64,000 bases of DNA, taken from Streptomyces sp. CB00455. GTDB lineage: Bacteria > Actinomycetota > Actinomycetes > Streptomycetales > Streptomycetaceae. Position numbers and translations under genes: made by a program. The stretch is taken from positions 1 through 64,000 of the forward strand of contig NZ_LIVQ01000009.1 of NCBI RefSeq assembly GCF_001905445.1, given 5' to 3'. The notes beneath the pieces were generated by a model. That model did not search any database and was not told the origin of the DNA. It saw only the letters and a list, made by a program, of their open reading frames with translations. Positions 35,602-44,248 of the stretch are shown in pieces (position 1 is the stretch's first letter; the number at the start of each line of letters is the position of its first letter).

Positions 35602-36993
35602 ATGAGTGTGCGGACGGCGGACGAAGCGGAACCGGGGGCCGGGGACGGCAGACCGGCGCCCGGGGCGGCCGTGGCCGCGGCCGCCCGCAAGCGCGAGCAG
35701 CGGGGCTGGTACTTCTACGACTTCGCCGTCTCGGTGTACTCCGCGAGCGTCCTCACGGTGTTCCTCGGCCCCTACCTGACGTCCGTGGCCAAGGCCGCCG
35801 CCGATGCCGAGGGTTTCGTCCACCCGCTGGGCGTCCCCGTGCGGGCCGGCTCCTTCTTCGCCTACTCGGTCTCGGCCTCGGTGATCCTCGCCGTGCTGAT
35901 CATGCCGCTGGCCGGGGCGCTCGCCGACCGGACCGGCCGCAAGAAGCCGCTGCTCGCGGTGGCCGCGTACACCGGCGCCGCGGCGACCGCCGGGATGTTC
36001 TTCCTGGAGGGTGAGCGCTACCTGCTGGGCGGGCTCCTGCTGATCGTGGCCAACGCCTCGCTGTCGGTCTCGATGGTGGTCTACAACGCCTACCTGCCGC
36101 AGATCTCCACGCCGGACGAGCGCGACACCGTCTCCTCCCGGGGCTGGGCCTTCGGCTACACCGCGGGTTCGCTGATGCTCGTGCTGAACCTGGTCCTCTA
36201 CCTGGGCCACGACTCCTTCGGCCTGACCGAGGGCGAGGCGGTCCGGATCTGCCTGGCATCGGCGGGCGTGTGGTGGGGGGCCTTCGCGCTGGTGCCGCTG
36301 CGCCGGCTGCGCGACCGGACGGCGGCCCGGGCGCCGCAGGCGGGTCCGGCCGTGAGCGGCTGGAAGCAGCTCGTCGCCACGCTGAAGGACATGCGGCGCT
36401 ACCCGCTGACCCTGTCGTTCCTGCTGGCCTACCTGATCTACAACGACGGGGTGCAGACGGTGATCTCCCAGGCCTCCGTCTACGGCTCGCAGGAGTTGGA
36501 GCTGGAGCAGTCCACGCTGATCGGGGCCGTGCTGCTGGTGCAGGTCCTGGCCGTGGCGGGCGCGCTGGGGATGGGGCGGCTGGCCCGCGCCTACGGCGCC
36601 AAGCGGACGATCCTCGGCTCGCTGGCGGCCTGGGGGGTGACGCTGGCGGCCGGCTACTTCCTGCCGGCCCGGACCCCGGCGTGGTTCTTCGCGCTGGCCG
36701 CGATGATCGGACTGGTGCTGGGCGGGAGCCAGGCGCTGTCACGCTCGCTGTTCTCCCACCTGGTGCCGGCGGGCAAGGAGGCCGAGTACTTCTCCGCGTA
36801 CGAGATGAGCGACCGCGGGCTGAGCTGGGTCGGACCCCTGGTCTTCGGCCTGACGTACCAGGTCACGGGCAGCTACCGGGACGCCATCATCTCGCTGGTG
36901 GTCTTCTTCGCACTGGGATTCGTGCTGCTGGCCAGAGTGCCGGTGCGGCGCGCGGTGGAGGCCGCAGGCAATCCTGTACCCGAGCGGATCTGA
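35602..36993 (+). CDS. Atg22/UMF-type MFS transporter
   Basis: 463-aa major facilitator with about 12 helices. WYFYDFAVSVYSASV near the start and the loop LADRTGRKKPLLAV are typical of the Atg22-like (UMF1) subfamily, known in fungi for vacuolar amino acid export. Bacterial substrates are unknown. The N-terminus before residue 38 is Ala/Gly-rich. Same strand as the GDPD gene, so possibly one unit. Confidence 0.88.
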   Translation: MSVRTADEAEPGAGDGRPAPGAAVAAAARKREQRGWYFYDFAVSVYSASVLTVFLGPYLTSVAKAAADAEGFVHPLGVPVRAGSFFAYSVSASVILAVLIMPLAGALADRTGRKKPLLAVAAYTGAAATAGMFFLEGERYLLGGLLLIVANASLSVSMVVYNAYLPQISTPDERDTVSSRGWAFGYTAGSLMLVLNLVLYLGHDSFGLTEGEAVRICLASAGVWWGAFALVPLRRLRDRTAARAPQAGPAVSGWKQLVATLKDMRRYPLTLSFLLAYLIYNDGVQTVISQASVYGSQELELEQSTLIGAVLLVQVLAVAGALGMGRLARAYGAKRTILGSLAAWGVTLAAGYFLPARTPAWFFALAAMIGLVLGGSQALSRSLFSHLVPAGKEAEYFSAYEMSDRGLSWVGPLVFGLTYQVTGSYRDAIISLVVFFALGFVLLARVPVRRAVEAAGNPVPERI

Positions 36994-37046
36994 CACGGGT
37001 CCGCAGGCGCGCGCGGCTCGCATCCACGAACGAATTCCGAACGAAT

Positions 37047-37076
37047 TTAGACGTTGAAGCAAAGGGCCGGTAGTGT
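37047..37076 (+). promoter_or_regulatory. probable HrdB-type promoter upstream of rbpA
   Basis: TTAGAC (37047) and TAGTGT (37071) are separated by 18 nt and resemble housekeeping -35/-10 hexamers. The element is about 230 nt upstream of rbpA in a 312-bp gap without other genes. Confidence 0.45.
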
Positions 37077-37218
37077 ACGCCTTTGGCCTGCCAGCCGGAC
37101 CGTTACTGCGCGTTCCAAAAGCGCAGACGTTGGGTGACATCTGCTGCCAGATGTGACAAAACGGGCACCGGTGGGTACAACAAGGGGCGGCACGACGGGC
37201 GACGCACGACCCGGAGCG

Positions 37219-37244
37219 GGAATCTATACCGCCGACCGGACGTT
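37219..37244 (+). promoter_or_regulatory. sigma-R promoter of rbpA
   Basis: GGAAT (37219-37223) and GTT (37242-37244) are spaced by exactly 18 nt, the consensus of the disulfide-stress sigma factor SigR. rbpA of S. coelicolor is a known SigR target. The gene starts 61 nt downstream. Confidence 0.8.
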
Positions 37245-37305
37245 GACCGGATGACGACGACAGCGACACCTGTCCTGTGGGCGACAAGCCCGGGAGGCAC
37301 GATTC

Positions 37306-37680
37306 ATGAGTGAGCGAGCTCTCCGCGGTACGCGCCTCGTGGTGACCAGCTACGAGACGGACCGCGGCATCGATCTGGCCCCGCGCCAGGCGGTGGAGTA
37401 CGCATGCCAGAACGGACATCGATTTGAGATGCCGTTCTCGGTTGAGGCAGACATTCCGCCGGAGTGGGAGTGCAAGGCGTGCGGCGCCATGGCACTCCTG
37501 GTGGACGGGGACGGGCCCGAAGAGAAGAAGGGCAAGCCTGCGCGAACGCACTGGGACATGCTCATGGAGCGACGCACCCGCGAGGAGCTGGAGGAAGTGC
37601 TGGCCGAAAGGCTCGCGGTCCTCCGTTCCGGCGCCATGAACATTGCCGTGCATCCGCGGGACAGCCGCAAGTCCGCCTGA
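37306..37680 (+). CDS. rbpA: RNA polymerase-binding protein RbpA
   Basis: 124-aa actinobacterial RbpA, which binds sigma HrdB and RNA polymerase and stimulates open complex formation. The core has a cysteine pair-like C-QNGHRFEMPFSVEADIPP-E and WECKACGAMAL zinc-ribbon part, then the sigma-interacting helix THWDMLMERRTREELEEVL. It is under a SigR promoter, fitting induction by thiol stress, and ends in a strong terminator. Confidence 0.97.
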   Translation: MSERALRGTRLVVTSYETDRGIDLAPRQAVEYACQNGHRFEMPFSVEADIPPEWECKACGAMALLVDGDGPEEKKGKPARTHWDMLMERRTREELEEVLAERLAVLRSGAMNIAVHPRDSRKSA

Positions 37681-37697
37681 CACCCGGACGCAGATAC

Positions 37698-37740
37698 AAG
37701 CCGAGGGGCCCCGCCACAGTGTGGCGGGGCCCCTCGGCTT
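37698..37740 (+). terminator. strong hairpin terminator after rbpA
   Basis: A perfect 20-bp stem (AAGCCGAGGGGCCCCGCCAC and its complement) with a 3-nt AGT loop, 18 nt past the rbpA stop. The stem ends in CTTTGG. Confidence 0.92.
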
Positions 37741-37781
37741 TGGTACGCAGACGTGTCGCGGCTTCGGGACGCAGGCGTGTC

Positions 37782-37810
37782 GCGTCCGCCCGGCTCAGCC
37801 GGACGGACGC
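37782..37810 (-). terminator. hairpin after fxsA
   Basis: GCGTCCG-C-CCGGC pairs with GCCGG-A-CGGACGC around a TCA loop, 9 nt past the fxsA stop on the minus strand. It probably ends fxsA transcription. Confidence 0.55.
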
Positions 37811-37818
37811 GGTCCCGG

Positions 37819-38397
37819 TTACGGGGTGAGCGGGGGGCGGTACGCCGCGTCCGGCCCGGGGTGCTGCCCCGGCCCGTCCCCGCGGATGACCTCGCCCTGC
37901 ACGACCTTGCCGTCGGGCTGATGGATACGGGCCTGCCGCAGGACGCCCCCGAAGGAGCCCGCGGGGGCCGAGGCCATCTTCCGGTCCAGCGAGCGGGCGG
38001 CCCGGCGGCCGATCCACGCCCGGACGGGCGGGAGCAGGCACAGCAGCCCCGCGACGTCCGAGAGCAGCCCCGGCACGATCAGGAGCAGGCCCGCCAGCAT
38101 GGTGAGCCCGTTGCCCCGGCCGGGCTCCTGCGGCGTGGGCTGCCGGCCCTGCTGGGCCTGCTGGAAGGTGTCCGCGAGGTTCTTGAAGGCGCGCCGCCCG
38201 GCCCGCTTGACGACCACCACGCCCAGGACCATCCCGCCCGCCAGCAACGCGGCGACGGTGAGCCCGCCGGCCGCTCCGGCGACCAGGCTGAGCAGCCAGA
38301 TCTCCAGGATCAGCCAGGCGGCGACTGCCAGGGGAAGGATCGTACGGGCGGGTGAGCGCCGCCGGGGGGCCGTCTGGGTGGGAGCGCCGGTCGTCAT
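37819..38397 (-). CDS. fxsA: FxsA-family cytoplasmic membrane protein
   Basis: 192-aa FxsA-like protein. Membrane segments LAVAAWLILEIWLLSLVA, LTVAALLAGGMVLGVVVV and a third LTMLAGLLLIVPGLLSDVAG (family hallmark GLLLIxPGxxTD/SD) are followed by a cytoplasmic tail. E. coli FxsA reduces phage T7 exclusion by F plasmid when overproduced; its normal role is unknown. It is convergent with rbpA. The position next to rbpA and ppm1 is conserved in streptomycetes, from memory. Confidence 0.88.
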   Translation of the reverse strand: MTTGAPTQTAPRRRSPARTILPLAVAAWLILEIWLLSLVAGAAGGLTVAALLAGGMVLGVVVVKRAGRRAFKNLADTFQQAQQGRQPTPQEPGRGNGLTMLAGLLLIVPGLLSDVAGLLCLLPPVRAWIGRRAARSLDRKMASAPAGSFGGVLRQARIHQPDGKVVQGEVIRGDGPGQHPGPDAAYRPPLTP

Positions 38398-38473
38398 ACC
38401 CCCAGTGTGCCCGGCCCGGTGTAAAAGCAGCCTCAGCCGGAGGTACCGGACATCCCCTCGGGTGTCCGGGCGG

Positions 38474-39268
38474 TCAGGCCCGGCCGGAGTCCCGGGGCGC
38501 GTCGTCGCCCCGGCCCGGCAGCAACTTGGCCGCCTGGGCCTTCAGGCCCCACTGGGTGACCCGCCACAGGGCCTCCACCACGATGTCCTTGCTCATCTTG
38601 CTGTCGCCGAACTCACGCTCGACGAACGTGATCGGCACCTCCACCACGCGGAAGCCCTTCTGCACGGCCCTGCGCGCCAGGTCGACCTGGAAGCAGTAGC
38701 CCGCCGAGGCCACCTCGTCCAGGCCGAGCCCCTCCAGGGTCTCGCGGCGAAAGGCCCGGTAGCCGCCCGTCACGTCGCGGATCGGGACGTCCAGCATCAG
38801 CCGGGAGTACGTCGAACCGCCGCGCGAGAGGATCTCCCGGCTCTTGGGCCAGTTCACGACGCGGCCGCCCGGCACCCAGCGGGACCCCAGGACCAGGTCG
38901 GCGCCGGCCAGCGCGGTCAGCAGGCGGGGCAGCTCCTCCGGCTGGTGGGAGCCGTCGGCGTCCATCTCGACGATCACGCCGTAGCCCGCCTCCAGGGCCC
39001 ACACGAAACCCGCCAGGTAGGCGGCGCCGAGCCCCTCCTTGCCCTTGCGGTGCAGGACGTGCACGTGGTCGTCACCGGCCGCCAGCTCGTCGGCGAGCTT
39101 GCCCGTCCCGTCGGGGCTGTTGTCGTCGGCGACGAGGACGTGGGCGTCCGGGACCGCCGCGCGGACCCGCCCGACGATCAGCCCGATGTTCTCCGCCTCG
39201 TTGTAGGTCGGAATGATCACCAAGGCCGTACCGAGCGGGCCGTAGGTCCGCTGTCCGCCGTCGCTCAC
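38474..39268 (-). CDS. ppm1: polyprenol-phosphate mannosyltransferase (Dpm-like)
   Basis: 264-aa GT2 enzyme that moves mannose from GDP-mannose to polyprenyl phosphate, the donor for protein O-mannosylation. It has ALVIIPTYNEAENI at the start, DDNSPDGTG, the metal-binding DADGSHQPEELP, SRWVPGG and the late FVEREFGDSKM. There is no C-terminal membrane domain, as in Streptomyces Ppm1. In S. coelicolor, ppm1 is needed for phage phiC31 infection along with pmt. GTG 39268 was chosen because AAAAGGGG precedes it. Confidence 0.9.
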   Translation of the reverse strand: MSDGGQRTYGPLGTALVIIPTYNEAENIGLIVGRVRAAVPDAHVLVADDNSPDGTGKLADELAAGDDHVHVLHRKGKEGLGAAYLAGFVWALEAGYGVIVEMDADGSHQPEELPRLLTALAGADLVLGSRWVPGGRVVNWPKSREILSRGGSTYSRLMLDVPIRDVTGGYRAFRRETLEGLGLDEVASAGYCFQVDLARRAVQKGFRVVEVPITFVEREFGDSKMSKDIVVEALWRVTQWGLKAQAAKLLPGRGDDAPRDSGRA

Positions 39269-39599
39269 TGAGTCCCCTTTTGTGCTCTTGCACGTCCTGT
39301 ACGTCTGGTCGCAGGACATGACTTTAGAACAGTGCTCGGGGCCAGCGGTCCTTCGGGCCGGTCGGACTCCCGCTGGCTGCGGGTCGCCGTGACCGTTGTC
39401 TACTGGACCGCCGGGCCCCGAACCGGGGCCACCCTCCCCCGGCTCCCGCCGGGAACGCGCCCCCACCGGCGAAACCTTCCCCCGCCCCCGAGGCGCGGGC
39501 GCGCTGAGCGGACGGATCCGTCCGGCACGGACGTCCTGTGGTGGACCCGGCCGAACCTATCCGGGTCCGGGCGCCCGCACCGAACCGAGGCCCGCCGGA
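39269..39599. other. intergenic region, promoter of ppm1
   Basis: 331 bp between two minus-strand genes. A run of A and T near 39277-39300 fits a leader. The rest is GC-rich, with no coding frame or clear hairpin noted. Confidence 0.45.
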
Positions 39600-41228
39600 T
39601 CACCCCTGTGGGCGTACGAATACCTCCCGCCCGCCGACGACGGTGGACAGGCACACCGGAAGGGCCGCACCGGGGCTCAGGTCGGGCAGCCCCGGGGTCC
39701 CGGAGCGGGGGTCGGTGGACCAGCGGGCGACCCGGTCGTCGGGGGCCTGGACGACCAGCTCGGCGGTCTCCCAGACCGCGTAGTCGGCCGGAGCGCCGGG
39801 CACCAGGACGCCCGCGTCGTCGCGGCCCAGCGCCCGCCAGCCGCCCCGGGTGTGAGCGGTGAAGGCGGCGCGTACGGAGATCCGGTGCTCGGGGGTCCGG
39901 TGGAAGGCGGCCGCCCGGACGGTACCCCAGGGGTCGAGCGGCGTGACGGGCGCGTCCGAGCCGAAGGCCAGCGGAACACCGGCCTTGAGCATGGCCGCGT
40001 ACGGATTGAGGGTGCGTGCCCGCTCCGCGCCGAGCCGGTCGGCGTACATGCCGTCCTCGCCTCCCCAGGCCGCGTCGAAGGCGGGCTGCACGGAGGCGGT
40101 GAGGCCGAGCTCGGCGAAGGCGGCGATCGTGGCGGGCGTCATCATCTCGGCGTGCTCCACGCGGTGCCGGGCCGCGCGCACCCGCGCCAGGCCGACCTTC
40201 TCCGCGGCCGCGCGGACGCCCTCCACGACGGCGGTGAGGGCCGCGTCGCCGATGGCGTGGAAGCCGGCCTGGAGGCCCGCCTCGGTGCAGGCGGCGACGT
40301 GCCCGGCGACGTCCCCCGCGTCCAGATACCCCGTGCCGGTGTGCGCGGCGTCGGCGTACGGGGCGTGCAGGCAGGCGGTGTGCGAGCCGAGCGCGCCGTC
40401 GACGAAGAGGTCGCCCGCCGCGCCCACGGCCCCGAGCGCCGCCGCCTGGCCGAGGTCCCGGTCGGCCCAGTACCCGAAGACGCGGGGCCCCGGCCGCTCG
40501 GCGGCCAGCGCCAGCAACGCGGTGAAGTCCTCGGCGGAGGAGATGGCCGGCCCGCCGCACTCGTGGACGGACCCGATGCCGAGCGAGGCCGCCCGGTCCA
40601 GGGCGGCCCGCTGGGCCTCGGCGCGCTGGGCCGGGGTCACGGCCGCCAGGGCGGCGGCGCGCACGGCGTGGTGGGCGTCGCGGGTCAGCGGCTCGTCGCC
40701 GTCGGCGCCCACGCCCGGGACCAGGTCCAGCAGGGCGGTGGTGACGACGGCCGAATGCACGTCGATCCGGCTGAGGTAGAGCGGACGGCCGCCCGCTGCC
40801 TCGTCGAGCTCGGCGCGGCGCGGCGCCCGGCGTTCGGGCCAGCGGGAGGCGTCCCAGCCGTGGCCGAGGAGTACCCGGTCGCCGGGCCGGCCGGCGGCGT
40901 GGGCGCGTACCAGGTCCAGGGCCGCAGAGAGGGAGGGCGCCGCGGAGAGGTCCAGGCCGGTGAGGGCGAGGCCGGCGGAGGTGGTGTGGACGTGCGCGTC
41001 GGTGAAGGCGGGGGTGACGAGCGCCCCGCCGAGGTCGACGACCTCGTCCACGCCCGGCGCGAAGGCGTCGGCGGCGCCCTCGGAGCCGACCCACGCGATG
41101 TGTCCGCGCTCCACCACCATGGCGGTGGCGAAGGGATCGGCGGGGCTGTGTACCTCGCCCCCGCGCAGCAGGACGGTCCTTGTCGGTGCTCCGGCGGCGT
41201 CGGCGGAGTGGGCGGTGCGGTCAGTCAT
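39600..41228 (-). CDS. YtcJ-like metal-dependent amidohydrolase
   Basis: 542-aa amidohydrolase of the YtcJ/AmiE-like group. Metal ligands are visible: HxH in DAHVHTTS, HAIGDAA, VEHAEM and the Asp in GSDAPV. The N-terminal beta-sandwich includes RGGEVHSPADPFATAMVVE. No signal peptide. The substrate is not known; relatives act on amide or ring C-N bonds. ATG 41228 begins MTDRTAHS. A Lrp regulator gene lies 56 nt upstream on the same strand. Confidence 0.87.
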   Translation of the reverse strand: MTDRTAHSADAAGAPTRTVLLRGGEVHSPADPFATAMVVERGHIAWVGSEGAADAFAPGVDEVVDLGGALVTPAFTDAHVHTTSAGLALTGLDLSAAPSLSAALDLVRAHAAGRPGDRVLLGHGWDASRWPERRAPRRAELDEAAGGRPLYLSRIDVHSAVVTTALLDLVPGVGADGDEPLTRDAHHAVRAAALAAVTPAQRAEAQRAALDRAASLGIGSVHECGGPAISSAEDFTALLALAAERPGPRVFGYWADRDLGQAAALGAVGAAGDLFVDGALGSHTACLHAPYADAAHTGTGYLDAGDVAGHVAACTEAGLQAGFHAIGDAALTAVVEGVRAAAEKVGLARVRAARHRVEHAEMMTPATIAAFAELGLTASVQPAFDAAWGGEDGMYADRLGAERARTLNPYAAMLKAGVPLAFGSDAPVTPLDPWGTVRAAAFHRTPEHRISVRAAFTAHTRGGWRALGRDDAGVLVPGAPADYAVWETAELVVQAPDDRVARWSTDPRSGTPGLPDLSPGAALPVCLSTVVGGREVFVRPQG

Positions 41229-41284
41229 GGTGACCAGTCTCCCGCGTCGCCCCGCACCGGATGACCGGCGGGTCCCCCGGGCCG

Positions 41285-41734
41285 CTACACGCGGGGCGGG
41301 CGGGCCTCGTAGGGGGTGGACAGGACCACCGTGGTGCGCGTCGCGACGTGCGCGAGGGCCCGCAGGCGGCCCAGGAGGTCCTCCAGCTCCAGCGGGGTCG
41401 CGACGCGGACCTTGAGGATGTAGTTCTCGTCGCCCGCGACGCTGTGGCATGCCTCGATCTCGGGCACCCCGGCCAGCCGGTCGGCGATGTCGTCCGGGGC
41501 GCTGGGGTCGAACGGCTTGACCGAGATGAAGGCCGTCAGCGGCAGGCCGACGGCCTCGGGGTCGACCACGGCGGCGTAGCCGCGGATCACACCGCGCTGT
41601 TCCAGGCGGCGTACTCGCTGGTGGACCGCCGACGTGGACAGCCCGGTGGCCTTGCCGAGGTCCGTGTAGCTCATCCGCCCGTCCCGCACGAGCAGATCCA
41701 CGATCTGGCGGTCCAGCTCCTCCATTGCGCTCAT
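41285..41734 (-). CDS. Lrp/AsnC-family regulator
   Basis: 149-aa Lrp-type protein. The N-terminal helix-turn-helix (MSYTDLGKATGLSTSAVHQR) is followed by the RAM ligand-binding domain with CHSVAGDENYILKVR. Such regulators respond to amino acids and often act on neighbours; the amidohydrolase gene downstream is a candidate target. ATG 41734 is used; ATG 41725 is an alternative. Confidence 0.93.
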   Translation of the reverse strand: MSAMEELDRQIVDLLVRDGRMSYTDLGKATGLSTSAVHQRVRRLEQRGVIRGYAAVVDPEAVGLPLTAFISVKPFDPSAPDDIADRLAGVPEIEACHSVAGDENYILKVRVATPLELEDLLGRLRALAHVATRTTVVLSTPYEARPPRV

Positions 41735-41942
41735 AGCCGCTCAACCTACGGCCCAACGGCACTCCAGGCACAGTGCTGTCCACCCACTGGCGGCATCTGC
41801 GGCGGGCATGTGACCAAGGCCACAGGGGTATGCAGGCGTACGGACGGCTGTTGTGGTTACTCGTGCCGCGCGACGGGAAGTGCTTGGTGTGGCCGAGGCC
41901 GCAGAACCTGCCCGCCCGGCCCACCCGAGGGGGAGTACATCC

Positions 41943-42401
41943 ATGCTGAACACCAAGCGCGCCGGTCGCACCGAACCGGAGCCACTCGAACCGCTCGACG
42001 CCGGGGAAGGCGCGTACGCCGAGTACGCCGAATACCTCGACGACGGCGAGGGCTTCGAGATCCACCACGCGGTCTGCCCCGATTGCGGGCAGTCGATCGC
42101 CCTCGTCGCCGACGAGGAGTACCTGCCCCAGCACGCGCTCTGCCTGACCCCGTGGAACCCCTTCGGCCTGACCGTGTGCGCCGGCACCGGGCGGCCCGTC
42201 GGCGACGCGCTGCCCACCGTCGGCGCGATCCAGCCCGTGACGGTGCAGGAGTTGGAGCCCGTGGTGCTCCTGAGCCTGCCCCAGGGGCTCGACTGGCGGA
42301 CGCAGCCCTTCTCGCACGTCGGCGGTCCGGGCTCGCGTCCGGTGCGCGTCGTGAGCCCCTTGCTGCCGCAGACGCGCCGGCAGCACGCGCAGGCGGCCTG
42401 A
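41943..42401 (+). CDS. conserved hypothetical protein with CxxC
   Basis: 152 aa, acidic N-terminal half. A CPDCGQ motif and later isolated cysteines suggest a metal or redox site. The rest (TVQELEPVVLLSLPQGLDW) is not recognised. ATG 41943 follows GAGGGGG, a strong ribosome-binding site. It is convergent with the APH-like gene, 9 nt apart. The 208-bp gap upstream holds the divergent promoters for this gene and lrp. Confidence 0.8.
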   Translation: MLNTKRAGRTEPEPLEPLDAGEGAYAEYAEYLDDGEGFEIHHAVCPDCGQSIALVADEEYLPQHALCLTPWNPFGLTVCAGTGRPVGDALPTVGAIQPVTVQELEPVVLLSLPQGLDWRTQPFSHVGGPGSRPVRVVSPLLPQTRRQHAQAA

Positions 42402-42410
42402 CCCGCCCGG

Positions 42411-43535
42411 CTACCAGTACGTTCCCTGCACCATGGCGGCCAGACTGGCGTGGTGCAGGATCAGGCCGTCCGTATCGCCGGCGACTGCGGGGCTCGCGCT
42501 CTCGCCGAAGTGCGCCTGCCGGCAGGCGATGCGCAGCATCACCATCGCGTGCCGCAGCGCCGCGTAGAGGGTGTGGAACTCCATGTCCCGCGGGGTGTGC
42601 CCGGTGAGTTCGGCGTACCGGCACTCCAGGTCCTCGCGGCGCAGGAAGTCCGGCAGGCCGCGCTGTCCGAAGCCGACGGTGAGGTCCTGGAAGAACCGGT
42701 GGAGGTAGACCGTCCAGCCGAGGTCCACCTCGCGCGGGGCGCAGGCCGCCATCTCCCAGTCCAGGACGGCGACGGGCGTGAAGCCGTCGTAGACGACATT
42801 GCCGATGCGGGCGTCACCCCAGTTGAGGACCGCCGGGCCCTCGTCCTGCGGCCACAGCTCCTCCAGCCGGGCGAACGCCCGCTCGATGAGCGGGGAGGGG
42901 GCGATCCCGTCCACCACCCAGGCGTAGTAGGCGCGCTGGGCGTCCACGTGCCGGCGCAGCGCACTGCCCTCGCCCTCCGGGAGCAGGAACCGCGCCTCCG
43001 CGGCGGGAAACTGGTCGTGCAGCCGGGCCAGCAGGCCGATGCTGGCCTCCTGGAGCGCGGCGCGCTCGGCATCGGTGGCGTCGTGGAGCCAGTTGCCCTC
43101 GTAGGTGTAGGGCATGACGTCGGGCGGGACCCGGCCCTCGGCGCGGGCCATCACGAAGAACGGCGCCCCCAGCGGCTCCGGGTCCTCCTCCAGCCACTGC
43201 ACGCGCGGGACGGGCACGTCGGTGTGCCGGGCCACCAGGCTCATCACCCGGTGCTGGCGGGGCATGTCATAGGAGGGGAAGACGGTGTGGGCGGCCGGGT
43301 CGGCGGCGAGGCGCAGCGCGCAGGCGCGCAACGGGGTGTCGGGATGGTCTATGTCGAAGAGCAGGGTCTCGCTGGACATGCCGTTGGACGCGGGCACGGA
43401 GATGTTGCTGACCCGCGCCCCGGGAAGCCGGGTGTCCAGCCAGACGGCGAGCCGCCGGCCGAGCTCCCCGGGCTCCCGGGTGGAGGTGCGCGGGCGCGGA
43501 ACGGTGGCCGTGACCGCCCCTCCCGCCCCGGACAT
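42411..43535 (-). CDS. APH-family phosphotransferase
   Basis: 374-aa aminoglycoside phosphotransferase/choline kinase-fold protein. The catalytic loop is LNWGDARIGNV (Trp-Gly-Asp in place of His-Gly-Asp), and VAVLDWEMA is the metal-binding DFG-like motif. This clade usually sits beside acyl-CoA dehydrogenase genes in actinobacteria; here such a gene lies at 50.6 kb, beyond the island. That suggests the island split a former neighbourhood. The start codon and upstream promoter lie within the left inverted repeat. Substrate unknown; drug resistance is not implied. Confidence 0.88.
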   Translation of the reverse strand: MSGAGGAVTATVPRPRTSTREPGELGRRLAVWLDTRLPGARVSNISVPASNGMSSETLLFDIDHPDTPLRACALRLAADPAAHTVFPSYDMPRQHRVMSLVARHTDVPVPRVQWLEEDPEPLGAPFFVMARAEGRVPPDVMPYTYEGNWLHDATDAERAALQEASIGLLARLHDQFPAAEARFLLPEGEGSALRRHVDAQRAYYAWVVDGIAPSPLIERAFARLEELWPQDEGPAVLNWGDARIGNVVYDGFTPVAVLDWEMAACAPREVDLGWTVYLHRFFQDLTVGFGQRGLPDFLRREDLECRYAELTGHTPRDMEFHTLYAALRHAMVMLRIACRQAHFGESASPAVAGDTDGLILHHASLAAMVQGTYW

Positions 43536-43713
43536 ACGAAGACTGCCGGGAACCCCCCAAAGGAACGGGCCGGCTGTAAGACATAGACACGGGGACCGGG
43601 GAGATCAGAGAGCCGACTGCCCGCTTCGGCGGGCATGTTCCGGCCCGGGCCGATAGGCAGGCCGCTCCGGGTCGGGGGGCGCATCCGATCGCTACACACT
43701 TGCTCTCAGCTCA
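43511..43713 (+). repeat. left inverted repeat of the island
   Basis: About 203 bp matching 49804-50002 in inverted orientation at roughly 88% identity by eye. It covers the first 25 bases and the whole upstream region of the APH-like gene. Identical blocks include the 40 bases around 43526-43570 and the 39 bases around 43600-43637. Confidence 0.88.
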
Positions 43714-43855
43714 GCGACTGCCACTCGCTTGTGGCTGGGCATGAGCCGCCTCAGATCGCTACAGACGTCTCCTGTTTGGCGGCTGCCACCTGCTTGTGGC
43801 CGGGCATAAGCCGCCTCGGATCGCTACGCACATCTCCGGGACGGCGACTGCGGGT
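43685..43855 (+). repeat. 65-bp tandem repeats
   Basis: Units start at GCGACTG 43714, GCGGCTG 43779 and GCGACTG 43844, exact period 65 bp. Each carries GGCTGGGCAT-type and GATCGCTAC blocks; partial units flank the two full ones. They begin inside the left inverted repeat. The right repeat copy holds only one such GATCGCTAC block. Confidence 0.85.
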
Positions 43856-44076
43856 ATTTTGTCCTTGTTTGGCGCCTGGTTGGGGCCGGGAAAGCCGGTT
43901 GGTGGAGTGTGGCGTTGGAAAGTTCAGCGTCAGGCTCCGGCAGGGCTCGCTGAGCCGACGGAAGCGCGCTCAAGCGCCCCTCCCGCTCCTCGCCGCCCCA
44001 CTCCCCCGGCCTCTCGGCACTTTCCTTTGCTTTTTCCCGCCTCCAACTAGCCGCTGTCGCGGGCAAAGAGAAACAG

Positions 44077-44199
44077 GTGACAGCCGTGGGCGGCTTAGTA
44101 GCTGTTGCTCTATCGAGCATGGTGGGCGTGACTTCGAGTGTGGTTGCCCGGCCGGGTTATGGCCTGCCGTGCGCTTTTCCGATGTGCCGGTTTAAGTGA
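44077..44199 (+). CDS. possible 40-aa peptide with a TTA codon
   Basis: GTG start preceded by AAAGAG. The peptide begins hydrophobic (VTAVGGLVAVALSSMVGV) like a signal or membrane segment and ends PCAFPMCRFK with two cysteines. Codon 7 is TTA, rare in Streptomyces and dependent on bldA tRNA. It may be a real small peptide, the start of a decayed gene, or chance. Confidence 0.22.
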   Translation: MTAVGGLVAVALSSMVGVTSSVVARPGYGLPCAFPMCRFK

Positions 44200-44248
44200 C
44201 AGTGGTTCAGACAGACTTCTGCCAGCCTAAAGTGGCTGGTCAGCAAGA

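Noticed and set aside
42411..43535. APH-like gene as an antibiotic resistance gene
   Set aside because: The sequence is of the acyl-CoA-dehydrogenase-associated clade with WGD in the catalytic loop, not a known aminoglycoside kinase.
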